A stretch of 64,000 nt of DNA, taken from NCBI GenBank assembly GCA_902495075.1, contig CABUVO010000001.1, positions 186,001 through 250,000 of the forward strand, read 5' to 3'. Below the pieces are notes generated by a model that saw only the letters and a program-made list of their open reading frames with translations, was not told the DNA's origin and searched no databases. A program made the translations under genes and the position numbers. Source of the DNA: an uncultured Porphyromonadaceae bacterium. GTDB taxonomy: Bacteria > Bacteroidota > Bacteroidia > Bacteroidales > Muribaculaceae. Shown here in pieces: positions 23,942 to 31,860 of the stretch (positions are counted from its first letter, which is position 1; each line of letters starts with the position of its first letter).

Positions 23942-24286
23942 ATGGAAAAGAAAGAAATGAAACTCTCGGCCCTCATTGAAACAATGCGTGGCATAGCCGC
24001 AGAAGGCAATCGGTTCGTCGTTGGTGACTCATTCCACGATGTAGTAAGAATCTCCCGTGAAGTTGAGGAAATCGAAGATGCAGACATCGAAGATGAGTAC
24101 AAGGAAGGTGAATGGTTCTGGTGTCTCCGCAAGAATGGCACTGCTCTCGGTTCCTTCAAAAGCACAGTTGACGAGTTCGCTGCTGAATACCCGAAGGAAG
24201 CTGTCGCCGCCTACAAGATACAGTACAAGAACCGTCGCTTCTCCATCGCTCGCGTGAAGGAGTTCGGCAACGAGTTCTTCGACTAA
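23942..24286 (+). CDS. Phage protein of 114 residues, unknown function
   Basis: Acidic middle (EVEEIEDADIEDEYKEGEWF) and a basic C-terminus. First gene of the transcript from promoter copy 7. Not recognised. Confidence 0.6.
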   Translation: MEKKEMKLSALIETMRGIAAEGNRFVVGDSFHDVVRISREVEEIEDADIEDEYKEGEWFWCLRKNGTALGSFKSTVDEFAAEYPKEAVAAYKIQYKNRRFSIARVKEFGNEFFD

Positions 24287-24346
24287 GAAACATCGGGGAT
24301 GGGTGCAAGCCCCTCCCATCATCCCAATGCAAATAAAGATAAGAAG

Positions 24347-24706
24347 ATGGAAAACGAAACAAGAAAATTCAGCACCCTCCAGGAGTTGCTTGATGCACTC
24401 TACTATGATACAGTCTCGGCAGAGATAATCTCGGAGAAGCGTGCCTGCTTCAAAGATGGTACCTCGTATGAGTGCTGTAACTTTGAGATTCCGGAAGCCT
24501 CCGAGCAACATTTCTGGAAGGAGATAGCAAAGGTTATATGGAGCAAGCCTACCGAAGCCAACATCAACGACCTCAAATCATCCAAAGGCTGGTGGCTCCG
24601 TCGCCTCACATGGAACGGCGAGCGCTTCGAGTATGTCGCAGGTCAGGACTACCCCTATGAGATAAGACAGATTCGCAAATTCGTAAAGGCACAGAGCAGA
24701 TCATGA
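24347..24706 (+). CDS. Phage protein of 119 residues, unknown function
   Basis: Start at 24347 behind a GCAAATAAAGA leader and AAGAAG; the upstream ATG at 24299 lies in a hairpin-like leader. Helical N-terminus (STLQELLDALYYDTVSAEII), then Trp-rich (SKGWWLRRLTWNGERFEYV). Not recognised. Confidence 0.6.
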   Translation: MENETRKFSTLQELLDALYYDTVSAEIISEKRACFKDGTSYECCNFEIPEASEQHFWKEIAKVIWSKPTEANINDLKSSKGWWLRRLTWNGERFEYVAGQDYPYEIRQIRKFVKAQSRS

Positions 24707-25086
24707 TACAGAAAAGATACCAAGACCAGTACGACTACATCCTAAGTCGTATAAGTTCAGAAGATGAAGTCCTCACTACTCCCGAAGAAAAGCTCCGTCA
24801 TTTCGTCAATAAGTTCCACCGGGAGTATGACAACGAGGAACGCCGGAAGATGTGGCCCAATCGTCAGGAACGCATAGCCCAGTACCTTCAAGGTCTGCCA
24901 AGCTGTTGTTCCGTAGCCTATGGTACATGGCACATCGGCAACATCGGGGAAGAATGGGGCATCGTAAAGACGGAGAAGCAGAAGGACCGTTTCGTTAAGA
25001 ACTGGTGGAATATGTTAGCCTTCCGCATCATTCAGCTCTGTGAGCATTATGGAATCGAGTTCCCTGACAAAGCATACAGCAAGTGA
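24703..25086 (+). CDS. Phage protein of 127 residues, unknown function
   Basis: Starts in an ATGA overlap with the previous gene. Helical, Arg/Trp-rich (MWPNRQERIAQYLQGLPSCC; FVKNWWNMLAFRIIQLCEHY). Its size and the all-helical look recall small phage regulators. Not recognised. Confidence 0.6.
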   Translation: MIQKRYQDQYDYILSRISSEDEVLTTPEEKLRHFVNKFHREYDNEERRKMWPNRQERIAQYLQGLPSCCSVAYGTWHIGNIGEEWGIVKTEKQKDRFVKNWWNMLAFRIIQLCEHYGIEFPDKAYSK

Positions 25087-25087
25087 T

Positions 25088-25360
25088 ATGGAGAAGGTAG
25101 TCGAAAGAATTCCCGGCTGGGCTCTCTGTTACATCGTTAATGGCGATAGAAACAGCATCACAGATGAAGAAATTCAGATGGTAGATGATTTCTATGAGAG
25201 CTATCGCAAAGGAGGTATGGAGATACAAGGTATCTACCCGGTCCATGATGATGACGAGAACTTTGAAGCATACTTCTCCCATTGCCCTGCCTTTGGTCTG
25301 CCTTGCGATGTAGTTGACTGCGATGTAATGTATATCATCTCTAATGACGCAAAAGCATGA
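25088..25360 (+). CDS. Small protein resembling DUF6926
   Basis: 90 residues from the ATG at 25088. IPGWALCYIVNGDRNSITDE, then HDDDENFEAYFSHCPAFGLP and CDVVDCDVMYI, match a short family I recall as DUF6926 in Bacteroidales mobile DNA. Function unknown. Confidence 0.6.
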   Translation: MEKVVERIPGWALCYIVNGDRNSITDEEIQMVDDFYESYRKGGMEIQGIYPVHDDDENFEAYFSHCPAFGLPCDVVDCDVMYIISNDAKA

Positions 25361-25734
25361 GAATCGAAGTTACTCCCTGGGGCAAGCGTATCTGGATTAG
25401 GAACGCAGCAGATGAAAGCTCCTATGAGATCCGCAATGTGAGACCACTCAACGAATGGCACGTCCGGCTCCATCCCTGCATCGACGAGCTTGAAGCGAGA
25501 GAGAAGAAGATAGAGCGTAGGCTCCTCATTCTCATTCATCAGCTTGAAATTTGCATGAAAGGTATCTATGCCGAACCCTGCGGGGTGTTCGTCGAAAGAT
25601 GGGAGAAGCATAACCGCCTGTCGTTTAACGAATGGTTCCACGACCAAATCCGGGAACTGATAGAACAGATAGACGGAATTTCGGAAGAATATTGTATTCA
25701 CGCTACAGAAGATGGCTATGGATGGAGTTACTGA
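25357..25734 (+). CDS. Phage protein of 125 residues, unknown function
   Basis: 4-bp overlap with the previous gene. Long helices (CIDELEAREKKIERRLLILI; EWFHDQIRELIEQIDGISEE). Not recognised. Confidence 0.6.
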   Translation: MRIEVTPWGKRIWIRNAADESSYEIRNVRPLNEWHVRLHPCIDELEAREKKIERRLLILIHQLEICMKGIYAEPCGVFVERWEKHNRLSFNEWFHDQIRELIEQIDGISEEYCIHATEDGYGWSY

Positions 25735-25891
25735 ATTTGACGGAAGGTCGGCTACCTTGAATGAGCCGCATCTCGGATATGTCAACATTGTCCTCGTCAA
25801 GTATTGGCCCACCATGTATAAGTGGGAGGTCGAAATTTGCGGGTCGGGAGCGAGAATTTTCGTTTATGATGATGAATTTACGCTCGATTAA
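25712..25891 (+). CDS. Small protein, 59 residues
   Basis: M-A-M-D-G start overlapping the previous gene by 23 bp (or the second ATG at 25718). The sequence is protein-like (HLGYVNIVLVKYWPTMYKWE, then CGSGARIFVYDDEF). It fills the otherwise empty space before the next promoter. Confidence 0.5.
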   Translation: MAMDGVTEFDGRSATLNEPHLGYVNIVLVKYWPTMYKWEVEICGSGARIFVYDDEFTLD

Positions 25892-25929
25892 GCTAAAAAT
25901 AGCCTCTCGGCACAATTTTAACATTCAAG

Positions 25930-25964
25930 ATTGTGCATAAATGATAATAAATGATTACCTTTGC
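25930..25964 (+). promoter_or_regulatory. Promoter of DGR target 2, host-like
   Basis: ATTGTGC at 25930 and TACCTTTGC at 25956-25964, followed by the GCAAATAAAGA leader at 25975. Its -7 box is the host TAnnTTTG rather than the TAACTTTAC phage form, so target 2 may be expressed in the prophage state. Confidence 0.6.
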
Positions 25965-26010
25965 GGTATCAAAAGCAAATAAAGAATATAACCATTAAAG
26001 TAAAAAGAAG

Positions 26011-26604
26011 ATGAACATCGACTTTACCCCGGAGCAGTTAGTTGCGTTCTACCGCAGCACCTCCACAGACGGAAGAAATGCTGTCAAAGAAGCCCTCGGC
26101 GAACAGTTCTCGGAAGCAGTGCCCGCCACCGAGAGAGTGAAGACCTACGAAGATGCAGTCAATGAGCTTGGCAAAGACCATCCCCTTGTCGAAGCCGCCA
26201 GTAGTGCAGAGTGGCGATTCACCAATTCCGAAGACAAGGACATCATCGCGTATCTCAAGCTCCGCGTCATCGTCGCCGCCCTCAATGATGGATGGAAGCC
26301 TCAGTTCGTCCCCGGCGAGCGTCGCTGGTATCCCTGGTATGAACTCATCTCTAAGGATAAATACGATGCCATGTCCGAGTATGAGAAGCAGGAGCGCCGT
26401 TGTGTTGGTCGCTCGAATAACAGTGCGAGTGCGTATGGCGGTCTCGTTTACTCGTATGCGAGTAACGCCTCGTCGTACTCGTACGCGAACCACGGCTCTC
26501 GGCTCGCCTTCAAAACGGAAGCGTTGGCAGAATATGCCGGAAAGCAGTTCGCAGAACTGTTTGCGGATTTCTGCTTCATCCCAAAGTCTGATGCAAAAGA
26601 ATAA
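26011..26604 (+). CDS. DGR target 2: small lectin-fold-like protein with VR2
   Basis: 197 residues. The N-terminus is helical (FTPEQLVAFYRSTSTDGRNA). The middle, DGWKPQFVPGERRWYPWYEL, is shared with a family common in Bacteroidales mobile elements. Residues 130-165 are VR2 (RCVGRS...GGLVY...GSRLAFKT), followed by ALAEYAGKQFAELFADF. It has no signal peptide, membrane segment or tail-like region, so it looks cytoplasmic. It lies in an early-type accessory operon, 24 kb from the TR. This is an unusual DGR target compared with tail proteins. Confidence 0.85.
   Translation: MNIDFTPEQLVAFYRSTSTDGRNAVKEALGEQFSEAVPATERVKTYEDAVNELGKDHPLVEAASSAEWRFTNSEDKDIIAYLKLRVIVAALNDGWKPQFVPGERRWYPWYELISKDKYDAMSEYEKQERRCVGRSNNSASAYGGLVYSYASNASSYSYANHGSRLAFKTEALAEYAGKQFAELFADFCFIPKSDAKE
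26396..26505 (+). repeat. DGR variable repeat VR2 (remote)
   Basis: 110 bp matching TR 2117-2226 without gaps. In the 108-bp core there are 8 differences, all at TR adenines (A to G three times, A to T four times, A to C once). Eight of 13 adenine codons are changed: Asn to Ser, Tyr or His. It is closer to TR than VR1 is. After CTCGGCTC it continues GCCTTCA, as VR1 does, not as TR. Confidence 0.97.
26542..26562. other. Hairpin 3' of VR2
   Basis: CAGTTC (26545-26550) pairs with GAACTG (26554-26559) around a 3-nt loop; one wobble and two A-T pairs extend it. It lies inside the coding sequence 36 bp after VR2. It may be the counterpart of the hairpin after VR1. Confidence 0.4.
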
Positions 26605-26610
26605 TCGGAC

Positions 26611-26829
26611 ATGAAGAAGATCTCTCAAAAGGAGTTCTTTCGTCGCCTGATAAACGGGAGGTCAGCCAAACTTGGCGCTCCCGTTTATCCCGGCTCGATA
26701 GAAGTTACCGATAAACTTGCCGAAGACATTTTCAGCAAAGCTGATGAGAAGGTCTTCCGGTCGGTCACTCATACACAAAGCAACGCATTGATGTTTGAGA
26801 ATTATTGCTGTCCGATAAAAGTTGGATAA
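26611..26829 (+). CDS. Small phage protein, unknown function
   Basis: 72 residues starting 6 bp after target 2. Basic N-terminus (KKISQKEFFRRLINGRSAKL), then EVTDKLAEDIFSKADEKVF. Co-transcribed with target 2 and followed by a terminator. It could assist target 2, but only proximity suggests this. Confidence 0.6.
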   Translation: MKKISQKEFFRRLINGRSAKLGAPVYPGSIEVTDKLAEDIFSKADEKVFRSVTHTQSNALMFENYCCPIKVG

Positions 26830-26844
26830 CGCAATATAGTATGG

Positions 26845-26882
26845 CTCGAACGCTGATTTTACGGTGTTCGAGTCTTCTTTTT
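26845..26882 (+). terminator. Rho-independent terminator
   Basis: CTCGAAC (26845-26851) pairs with GTTCGAG (26866-26872), then TCTTCTTTTT. Confidence 0.75.
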
Positions 26883-28230
26883 CATTCTATAAGCCCCCTC
26901 AGTCAAAAAGGGATGGTTCAGGAGGTGCTCCGGACGCTTCCGAAAGTATGATTTCCCACTCTTTTTCGGGGTTGTTGAACAGGCTTTGGAAGTCGACATA
27001 ATACATCAGAGTTATCCTTACCATAGTTGCCAGTCCCGAGAAGCTCCACTGGCGTTTCAAACCCTTCTGCATCACCATCAGCAATAGGTTCGCAATCAGC
27101 GTTACCCATATCTGAATCTTGATTGCATTGGCGCTTTCGCCATAGAAGTATTTCAGTGGGAAGTTCTGCTTCATCTGCTTGAACAGCAGTTCGATTTCCC
27201 AACGCTGGCGGTATATGGCTATAATCTCTTCAGGGTCAGACTCCATATCGTTGGTCAACAGAGATATGAGTTTGTGCTTCTTTACATCAGCATAAGTGAT
27301 TATGCGTGATTTGTGATGGATTGTCTCTCCGCCTTTAAGCTGCTTGACAAATTCAACATCCTGTATCCTGACCTCCATAAGACCGTCCGGGGTCTGATAC
27401 ATAGTGTCTGACAATATGATGTATTTCAGATTCTTTTTCATTTTGGTGACGTATAGCACGCCTCGCTGTGTAAGCTGCTCGAACTTCTCATAGTCGATAT
27501 ATGCGCGGTCCATTGCCATTATGTCGCCTTTACTCAATGTCGCAGGCTTGAGCATGAAGGAGTCGTTTGTCGCGGCTGATGTGAACTTTATGTCCGACGG
27601 CACACCTTCGTTGGCATGGATGACAGTATGTACCTTTATGCCGCCTTTCTTCTTGCCGGTCTTCGGATGACGGCCAACACCCTTGAAAAGCAGGTTTGAG
27701 AACAATGTGATTGTCGTGGAGTCGATAATCTGAAGCCTTTTCATCCATTTTGGTGTCTTACGGCTTCGGCTGTCCGAGGAAAGGACATGTCGGTAAGAGG
27801 CATACAAATCACGGTATATAGCCTCAAATATGGCTTCAGGACGTCTTTTGTTCGCGTCCGCAAGAGTGCTGCGTCCGATTTTGAAGGTAATACCCAGATG
27901 TGCCAGCTTACGTGTCTCGGCAAGCAGAGAGGCTGTTATCTCACGCAGTGAGTCGAAACGCATTATCACAGCATAGAGCATTACCACTAAATGAATCCAG
28001 CAGTTAAAGTGTTTGACGTACCGTTCTCCACCGTTCTCGCGGCTGGATTGAAGAATTTTTGACTTGTCAAGCAATTTTATCACCTGACCATAGAGCGGCT
28101 GTCCGCTAAAATGACTATTTTTGCGCATGGTTACCGATGTTTTGTGGTAAAAGCAAAGTAACCATTATGGGCTGACTCCTGCAATAGGTGCCAGCCCTTA
28201 TTTCGTAACTGTCTCAAAAAGTTTTAGCGG
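26883..28230 (-). mobile_element. IS4-type insertion sequence, ends approximate
   Basis: Contains the transposase and a hairpin GGGCTG (28168-28173) / CAGCCC (28192-28197) upstream of it. The limits are bracketed by the terminator at 26882 on the left and the truncated reading frame from 28231 on the right. Confidence 0.6.
26899..28128 (-). CDS. IS4-family transposase (DDE, DUF4372-type N-terminus)
   Basis: 409 residues, full length. DUF4372-like N-terminus (SHFSGQPLYGQVIKLLDKSK), then the DDE core: first D in IIDSTTITLF, second in GDIMAMDRAYIDYEKF, and E in YRQRWEIELLFKQMKQN (the YREK-type IS4 signature). Transcribed against the phage genes. The intact frame suggests a recent insertion. I could not define terminal inverted repeats or a target duplication by eye. 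Confidence 0.92.
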   Translation of the reverse strand: MRKNSHFSGQPLYGQVIKLLDKSKILQSSRENGGERYVKHFNCWIHLVVMLYAVIMRFDSLREITASLLAETRKLAHLGITFKIGRSTLADANKRRPEAIFEAIYRDLYASYRHVLSSDSRSRKTPKWMKRLQIIDSTTITLFSNLLFKGVGRHPKTGKKKGGIKVHTVIHANEGVPSDIKFTSAATNDSFMLKPATLSKGDIMAMDRAYIDYEKFEQLTQRGVLYVTKMKKNLKYIILSDTMYQTPDGLMEVRIQDVEFVKQLKGGETIHHKSRIITYADVKKHKLISLLTNDMESDPEEIIAIYRQRWEIELLFKQMKQNFPLKYFYGESANAIKIQIWVTLIANLLLMVMQKGLKRQWSFSGLATMVRITLMYYVDFQSLFNNPEKEWEIILSEASGAPPEPSLFD

Positions 28231-28423
28231 ACAGCAATATTTGAGAATAAGTCATGGTTCTTCTACTCAAAGCCGAAGAACTGTGACAGCAGGGACGCTT
28301 ACCTCCATACCATAAATGGTGTCGAAGTTCTCTTGCTTGTGGACCACCGCCCGGCATATACCAATCAGTTCGGCACTCCCATATCGGAGAAGACGACGAT
28401 TTTGGCATACGAAATCCAGCCCT
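28231..28423 (+). pseudogene. C-terminal remnant of a gene cut by the IS
   Basis: An open frame without a start, beginning right after a stop at 28225-28227, reads protein-like sequence: ENKSWFFYSKPKNCDSRDAY, then LHTINGVEVLLLVDHRPAY and GTPISEKTTILAYEIQP, stop at 28423. The next gene begins 3 bp later, as in an intact operon. The N-terminal part is not found left of the IS, so a deletion may have accompanied insertion. Confidence 0.6.
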
Positions 28424-28426
28424 AAG

Positions 28427-29209
28427 ATGTATTCAATTTTTCAGCAGCATACCGAACCCTCTCCAATGTCAGAGGTGATGTTTGAATGTTTTAAGAAGCA
28501 TCTTCCTCCGACAGAACGGAAGAAGTTTGAAAATAAGCACAATGAGTTGAAGGAGTTGGAGGCTCAAAGAGAAATGCAGAAGGAAATGAAGCTCTCTCAA
28601 ATCCTTGACACGGAGACCTCGATGAGATTTGCATACGTTCCGTTTGTTGTCGCTCAACTCGCCTGGGACTATGCCGACACCATAGTTGATGTCGCTTCAA
28701 TGCTCAAACTTCATCCCACGAAGAAGCTATGTCGGGCAGTTCGGGAACTGAAACGTCAGTATGACAGGGTGAGAGATGAGTTTACGAATCATGCTCACAC
28801 TGACTCTGAAATAGAGAATATGTATGTGTTTGAGGAAGGAGTTTCTGATTTGTTTTCGCTTTATCTGAAAAACATTGAGTTTGATCTAAAGTCTGAGTAC
28901 CCTGACCTCGATGATGATCACAGAAACTATCTGCTGGCCATCTACCAATGCCACATCGTTCTCCAGTCTATTTATCGGTATTGCGAAATGATGAAAGAGA
29001 AAGTTGAAAAGATCGTTGGACACCAGATAGGCGATGTGCTTCCGAAGGAGCTTCGCCGGCTCGACATCCTCGTAATGGCATTTGTCGGCGACAAGCCCAT
29101 CAGCACAAAGTTCGATGCACAGCAAAAGACTTACGCCCAGTGTCTCGCCAATCGAATGGCCCTCGTAGAACTCGTTGACAAAGATAAATCAGATGGTGCA
29201 GAACAGTAG
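28427..29209 (+). CDS. Helical phage protein, unknown function
   Basis: 260 residues from the ATG at 28427; an alternative ATG at 28466 removes 13 residues. Nearly all helical, with a coiled coil at ~30-60 (KKFENKHNELKELEAQREMQ) and a second helical domain containing LDDDHRNYLLAIYQCHIVLQ. Not recognised. It now lies just behind the IS remnant. Confidence 0.65.
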   Translation: MYSIFQQHTEPSPMSEVMFECFKKHLPPTERKKFENKHNELKELEAQREMQKEMKLSQILDTETSMRFAYVPFVVAQLAWDYADTIVDVASMLKLHPTKKLCRAVRELKRQYDRVRDEFTNHAHTDSEIENMYVFEEGVSDLFSLYLKNIEFDLKSEYPDLDDDHRNYLLAIYQCHIVLQSIYRYCEMMKEKVEKIVGHQIGDVLPKELRRLDILVMAFVGDKPISTKFDAQQKTYAQCLANRMALVELVDKDKSDGAEQ

Positions 29210-29324
29210 CAGCAATCAGTACGACCTAAAGAACTTGGCGAAAATATCGGGTCTGCCAATCCTTCCTACCGCAGTAAGTCTTGACGGCTATGACCTAAAC
29301 GCCCACAGTAGCACGCGGAAATAG
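29193..29324 (+). CDS. Possible 43-residue peptide
   Basis: The frame M-V-Q-N-S-S-S-N-Q-Y overlaps the previous gene by 17 bp and ends at 29324. It contains LAKISGLPILPTAVSLDGYD. Weak support; it covers part of the 177-bp gap before the next leader. Confidence 0.3.
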   Translation: MVQNSSSNQYDLKNLAKISGLPILPTAVSLDGYDLNAHSSTRK

Positions 29325-29386
29325 GCTCGGCTACACACTGCACCCTCACTCCCGTAAATGCAAATAAAGAAAACCTAAAGAAGAAA

Positions 29387-29674
29387 ATGATAAAAGAAGC
29401 AACCATCATCTACCCCGACGGTAGAGAAGAAAAAGTCAGCCCCGCCAACGGTAATGACTTCTCACTGGAAGAAGTTCAGAAGATTGTAGGCGGCTATATA
29501 GAAGTTGTCGGATTGTCCGACGGCAACATCCTCGTCTTAAATGAGGAAGGCAAGCTGTATGGCTTAGAGGAGAACCCCAAAGCTACCGCAATCGCCCATG
29601 AGCATAAAGCTCTGATTCCCCATGATTACATGGTCGGCAATGTCCTTATGTGTTCATCCGATATGCTTAAGTAA
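29387..29674 (+). CDS. DUF3846 protein
   Basis: 95 residues. ATIIYPDGREEKVSPANG, FSLEEVQKIVGGYIEVVGLS, LVLNEEGKLYGLEENPKATA and HDYMVGNVLM are the DUF3846 pattern. Common in phages and conjugative elements, function unknown. A GCAAATAAAGA leader lies at 29360. Confidence 0.85.
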   Translation: MIKEATIIYPDGREEKVSPANGNDFSLEEVQKIVGGYIEVVGLSDGNILVLNEEGKLYGLEENPKATAIAHEHKALIPHDYMVGNVLMCSSDMLK

Positions 29675-29676
29675 TC

Positions 29677-29886
29677 ATGGCAGATAAGAAACTTCCCATC
29701 CTCGTGCTTAAATGCAAGGACTGTGGCAAGCCGTTCATGGCTCACGCACTTGCCTATCCAATGACAGAAGACATTGCCAACCTTGTGGCCGAGGCTGTTC
29801 GGAACGGAGATGAGCCAGTTATATGCACCGATACCACCTTCGGTTGCACTTGTGATAAATCCTATCTCGATACCGACGATGAGTAA
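29677..29886 (+). CDS. Small zinc-ribbon-like protein
   Basis: 69 residues. CKDCGKPF near the N-terminus and C-x6-C-x-C (CTDTTFGCTCD) later form a probable four-Cys metal site. It starts 2 bp after DUF3846. Confidence 0.6.
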   Translation: MADKKLPILVLKCKDCGKPFMAHALAYPMTEDIANLVAEAVRNGDEPVICTDTTFGCTCDKSYLDTDDE

Positions 29887-30355
29887 GAAAAGAGCATTTG
29901 AAGAAAGAGGCTGGAATGACAGCCTCGACCTCCCTTATCATCTCCGTCGTGGACTTAGTGGAATGTATGTGTTCCACAAGTTCCCCGGCGAAGAAAAAGC
30001 CACGCCGACCTGTATGGAAGATTGTTCCGACAGCACCATTCGGGGGTGGCTGATGAAGGAAGGAGACGTAGAGATGGCGAAACGGGCATTGGAGAATCTT
30101 GTAGGAACCTTCGACAGGGTTCTCCAGTACCTCCATGAAGATGAAGTCAAGATGGTCAATCAGGTCATTGATGAGCGTGGAGACAAGCCTGTACTGGAGA
30201 AAGAGCCAGTGCTGTTTGAAGTTGTCGATGCCGTCATGTGGTACTGCCATACCATCACTCTAATTGCCGACATTTTCGGTGTATGCTCTCCGGGCACGGA
30301 GGCTCAAATCGCCTACGATGAAAGATTAGAACGCAGAAAATCGCAAAAGTCATGA
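29879..30355 (+). CDS. Phage protein of 158 residues, unknown function
   Basis: Start at the ATG at 29879, overlapping the previous gene by 8 bp; the longer frame from 29774 is out of context. Basic N-terminus, helical body (LENLVGTFDRVLQYLHEDEV; FEVVDAVMWYCHTITLIADI). Not recognised. Confidence 0.6.
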   Translation: MSKKRAFEERGWNDSLDLPYHLRRGLSGMYVFHKFPGEEKATPTCMEDCSDSTIRGWLMKEGDVEMAKRALENLVGTFDRVLQYLHEDEVKMVNQVIDERGDKPVLEKEPVLFEVVDAVMWYCHTITLIADIFGVCSPGTEAQIAYDERLERRKSQKS

Positions 30356-30819
30356 GTAGAGAAGTCTATACCCTCAATCCTTACAAGCAGGTGCTTTTGA
30401 GAGAAGAAGAATATCTCGCACTTGCTGAGAAAGCCAATGCCAACGAAGAACTGATCAAGCAGTTGGCAAAGGAAATGTATGAACAGAAAGGCACGGCATC
30501 GCTCAGTGTCAACCTCCATCTACAAGAAGGATGTCACAACCGAGAGTATGAGAAAATCAGAATCAGCAATCCGATGTTGGTTCAATGTTCTGATCTTGGC
30601 TCCATTCCAAAAGAAAGTATCACACAGATAAACGAAGCCGTCCGAGAAATGCTCGTTGATTTCTACAATGAGTATCAGCGCCCGGTTGATGAGCTCCGCA
30701 AAGAGTATGAGAAAAAGACACGCTGGGCGAAGTTCCAGTTGAATATGTTCGGTGTCGTCATTTTCTTCGGTACGCTCTGTGGATTGCTTATGTCTATTGT
30801 ATTTCGACTGCTAAAGTAA
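30352..30819 (+). CDS. C-tail-anchored membrane protein, unknown function
   Basis: 155 residues: a soluble helical part, a coiled coil (~108-126), then one transmembrane helix at about 133-152 (MFGVVIFFGTLCGLLMSIVF). 4-bp overlap upstream. Not recognised. Confidence 0.6.
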   Translation: MSREVYTLNPYKQVLLREEEYLALAEKANANEELIKQLAKEMYEQKGTASLSVNLHLQEGCHNREYEKIRISNPMLVQCSDLGSIPKESITQINEAVREMLVDFYNEYQRPVDELRKEYEKKTRWAKFQLNMFGVVIFFGTLCGLLMSIVFRLLK

Positions 30820-30872
30820 AATCCTTGCGCTATGCAAGGACGAGTTTAATAATCCCCCTTAATATCGTAAAT

Positions 30873-31610
30873 ATGACGAAATTCATTGGAACCAAACAGG
30901 TGTCGGCAGAGCCGATGACCTACGGAGAGGCCCATGCTAAAGGCCTCATCCGTGAAAACGCCTATGTTTCGGAGTATGACAACAATCCCGGCTACCTCGT
31001 AGAGTATGCCGACGGCTATCAGTCGTGGTCTCCGGCTAATGTATTCGAGGAAGCCTACAAGGTTGCGGAAACGCCCCTCGACCGTGTGAACATCGAAGTA
31101 GCCGACCTCATGGAACGCTCGAACAAGCTCGGTAACTTCATCTACAATCAGAACGACGGCAAGGACTTCCAAGCCCTCGAACTCGGCACCCGCGCCTTCC
31201 TCATCGCCCAGCATAACATGATGGGTGCATACCTCAACCTCCTGTGCCTCCGTCAGACCTGTATGGAAGGTGGAGAAGTGTGCCGTCCCTATGGTCTGAC
31301 TTTCGAGCAGATTCTCCCTCTGCTCAAGGAAGGCTTCGCTGTCCGTCGCAACGGATGGAATGGAAAAGGTCTCATGGTGTTCAAGCAGGTCCCGGCTCAT
31401 ATCGGCTCCGACATCATCCCCAAGATGCAGTCCCTCCCCGACGAGGCGAAGCGTCTGATTCTCGACAGCGGCGACCACATCGACTATGTGTCGCAGTGTC
31501 TCATATTCAACCCGGAGACAGGCGAAGCCAATTCCTGGGTGCCCTCCATCAGCGATGTATTCGCTCATGACTGGGAACTTGTCAAAGAAGCCCCTAACAA
31601 CAAAAAGTAA
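30873..31610 (+). CDS. Tad2-like (DUF2829) protein, putative anti-Thoeris, with crAss001_48-like N-terminal region
   Basis: 245 residues from the ATG at 30873. The C-terminal ~95 residues match DUF2829/Tad2: FEQILPLLKEGFAVRRNGWN GKG, then YVSQCLIFNPETGEANSWVP and SISDVFAHDWELV. Tad2 proteins sequester the cyclic-ADPR-type signal of Thoeris and so block that abortive defence. The N-terminal part has a helical segment (ALELGTRAFLIAQHNMMGAY) like the crAss001_48-related family. Stand-alone Tad2 is ~90 residues, so this is a fusion. Signal binding is inferred from homology by eye. Confidence 0.75.
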   Translation: MTKFIGTKQVSAEPMTYGEAHAKGLIRENAYVSEYDNNPGYLVEYADGYQSWSPANVFEEAYKVAETPLDRVNIEVADLMERSNKLGNFIYNQNDGKDFQALELGTRAFLIAQHNMMGAYLNLLCLRQTCMEGGEVCRPYGLTFEQILPLLKEGFAVRRNGWNGKGLMVFKQVPAHIGSDIIPKMQSLPDEAKRLILDSGDHIDYVSQCLIFNPETGEANSWVPSISDVFAHDWELVKEAPNNKK

Positions 31611-31614
31611 GTAT

Positions 31615-31791
31615 ATGTATAAGACCCTCCCACAACTGGCAGACGAAATCAAGTCAGCCATCGGTAGCTTCAACGAAGACATGGCAAAAGCCGTTGAAGG
31701 CAACAAGTCCGCAGCACAGCGCTCTCGCAAGCAGTCGCTCAATCTGGAGAAGCTGTTCAAGGAGTGGCGAAAAGTCTCGGTCAATTTGTAA
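31615..31791 (+). CDS. Histone H1-like (Hc1-type) DNA-binding protein
   Basis: 58 residues from the ATG at 31615. NKSAAQRSRKQSLNLEKLFK, then EWRKVSV, matches the Lys/Arg/Ala-rich C-terminal pattern of Bacteroidota histone H1-like proteins, which have an acidic helical start and a basic end. It probably coats or compacts DNA. 4 bp after the Tad2-like gene. Confidence 0.75.
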   Translation: MYKTLPQLADEIKSAIGSFNEDMAKAVEGNKSAAQRSRKQSLNLEKLFKEWRKVSVNL

Positions 31792-31805
31792 ACATCATCC
31801 CAACT

Positions 31806-31842
31806 CGCAGGTGGAGGTATAGAGGTTCTGTATCTCCATCTG
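31806..31842 (+). terminator. 17-bp hairpin
   Basis: 31806-31822 pairs with 31826-31842 across a 3-nt loop, allowing G-T pairs. It fills the gap between the H1-like gene and the next; no long U-run. Confidence 0.55.
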
Positions 31843-31860
31843 CTAAATCCTAAAGTCTGA

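Noticed and set aside
26883..28240. Terminal inverted repeats and target duplication of the IS
   Set aside because: Short matches such as the TTTTAGCGGACAGC stretch near 28223 and its complement in the transposase start do not form a consistent pair of ends.
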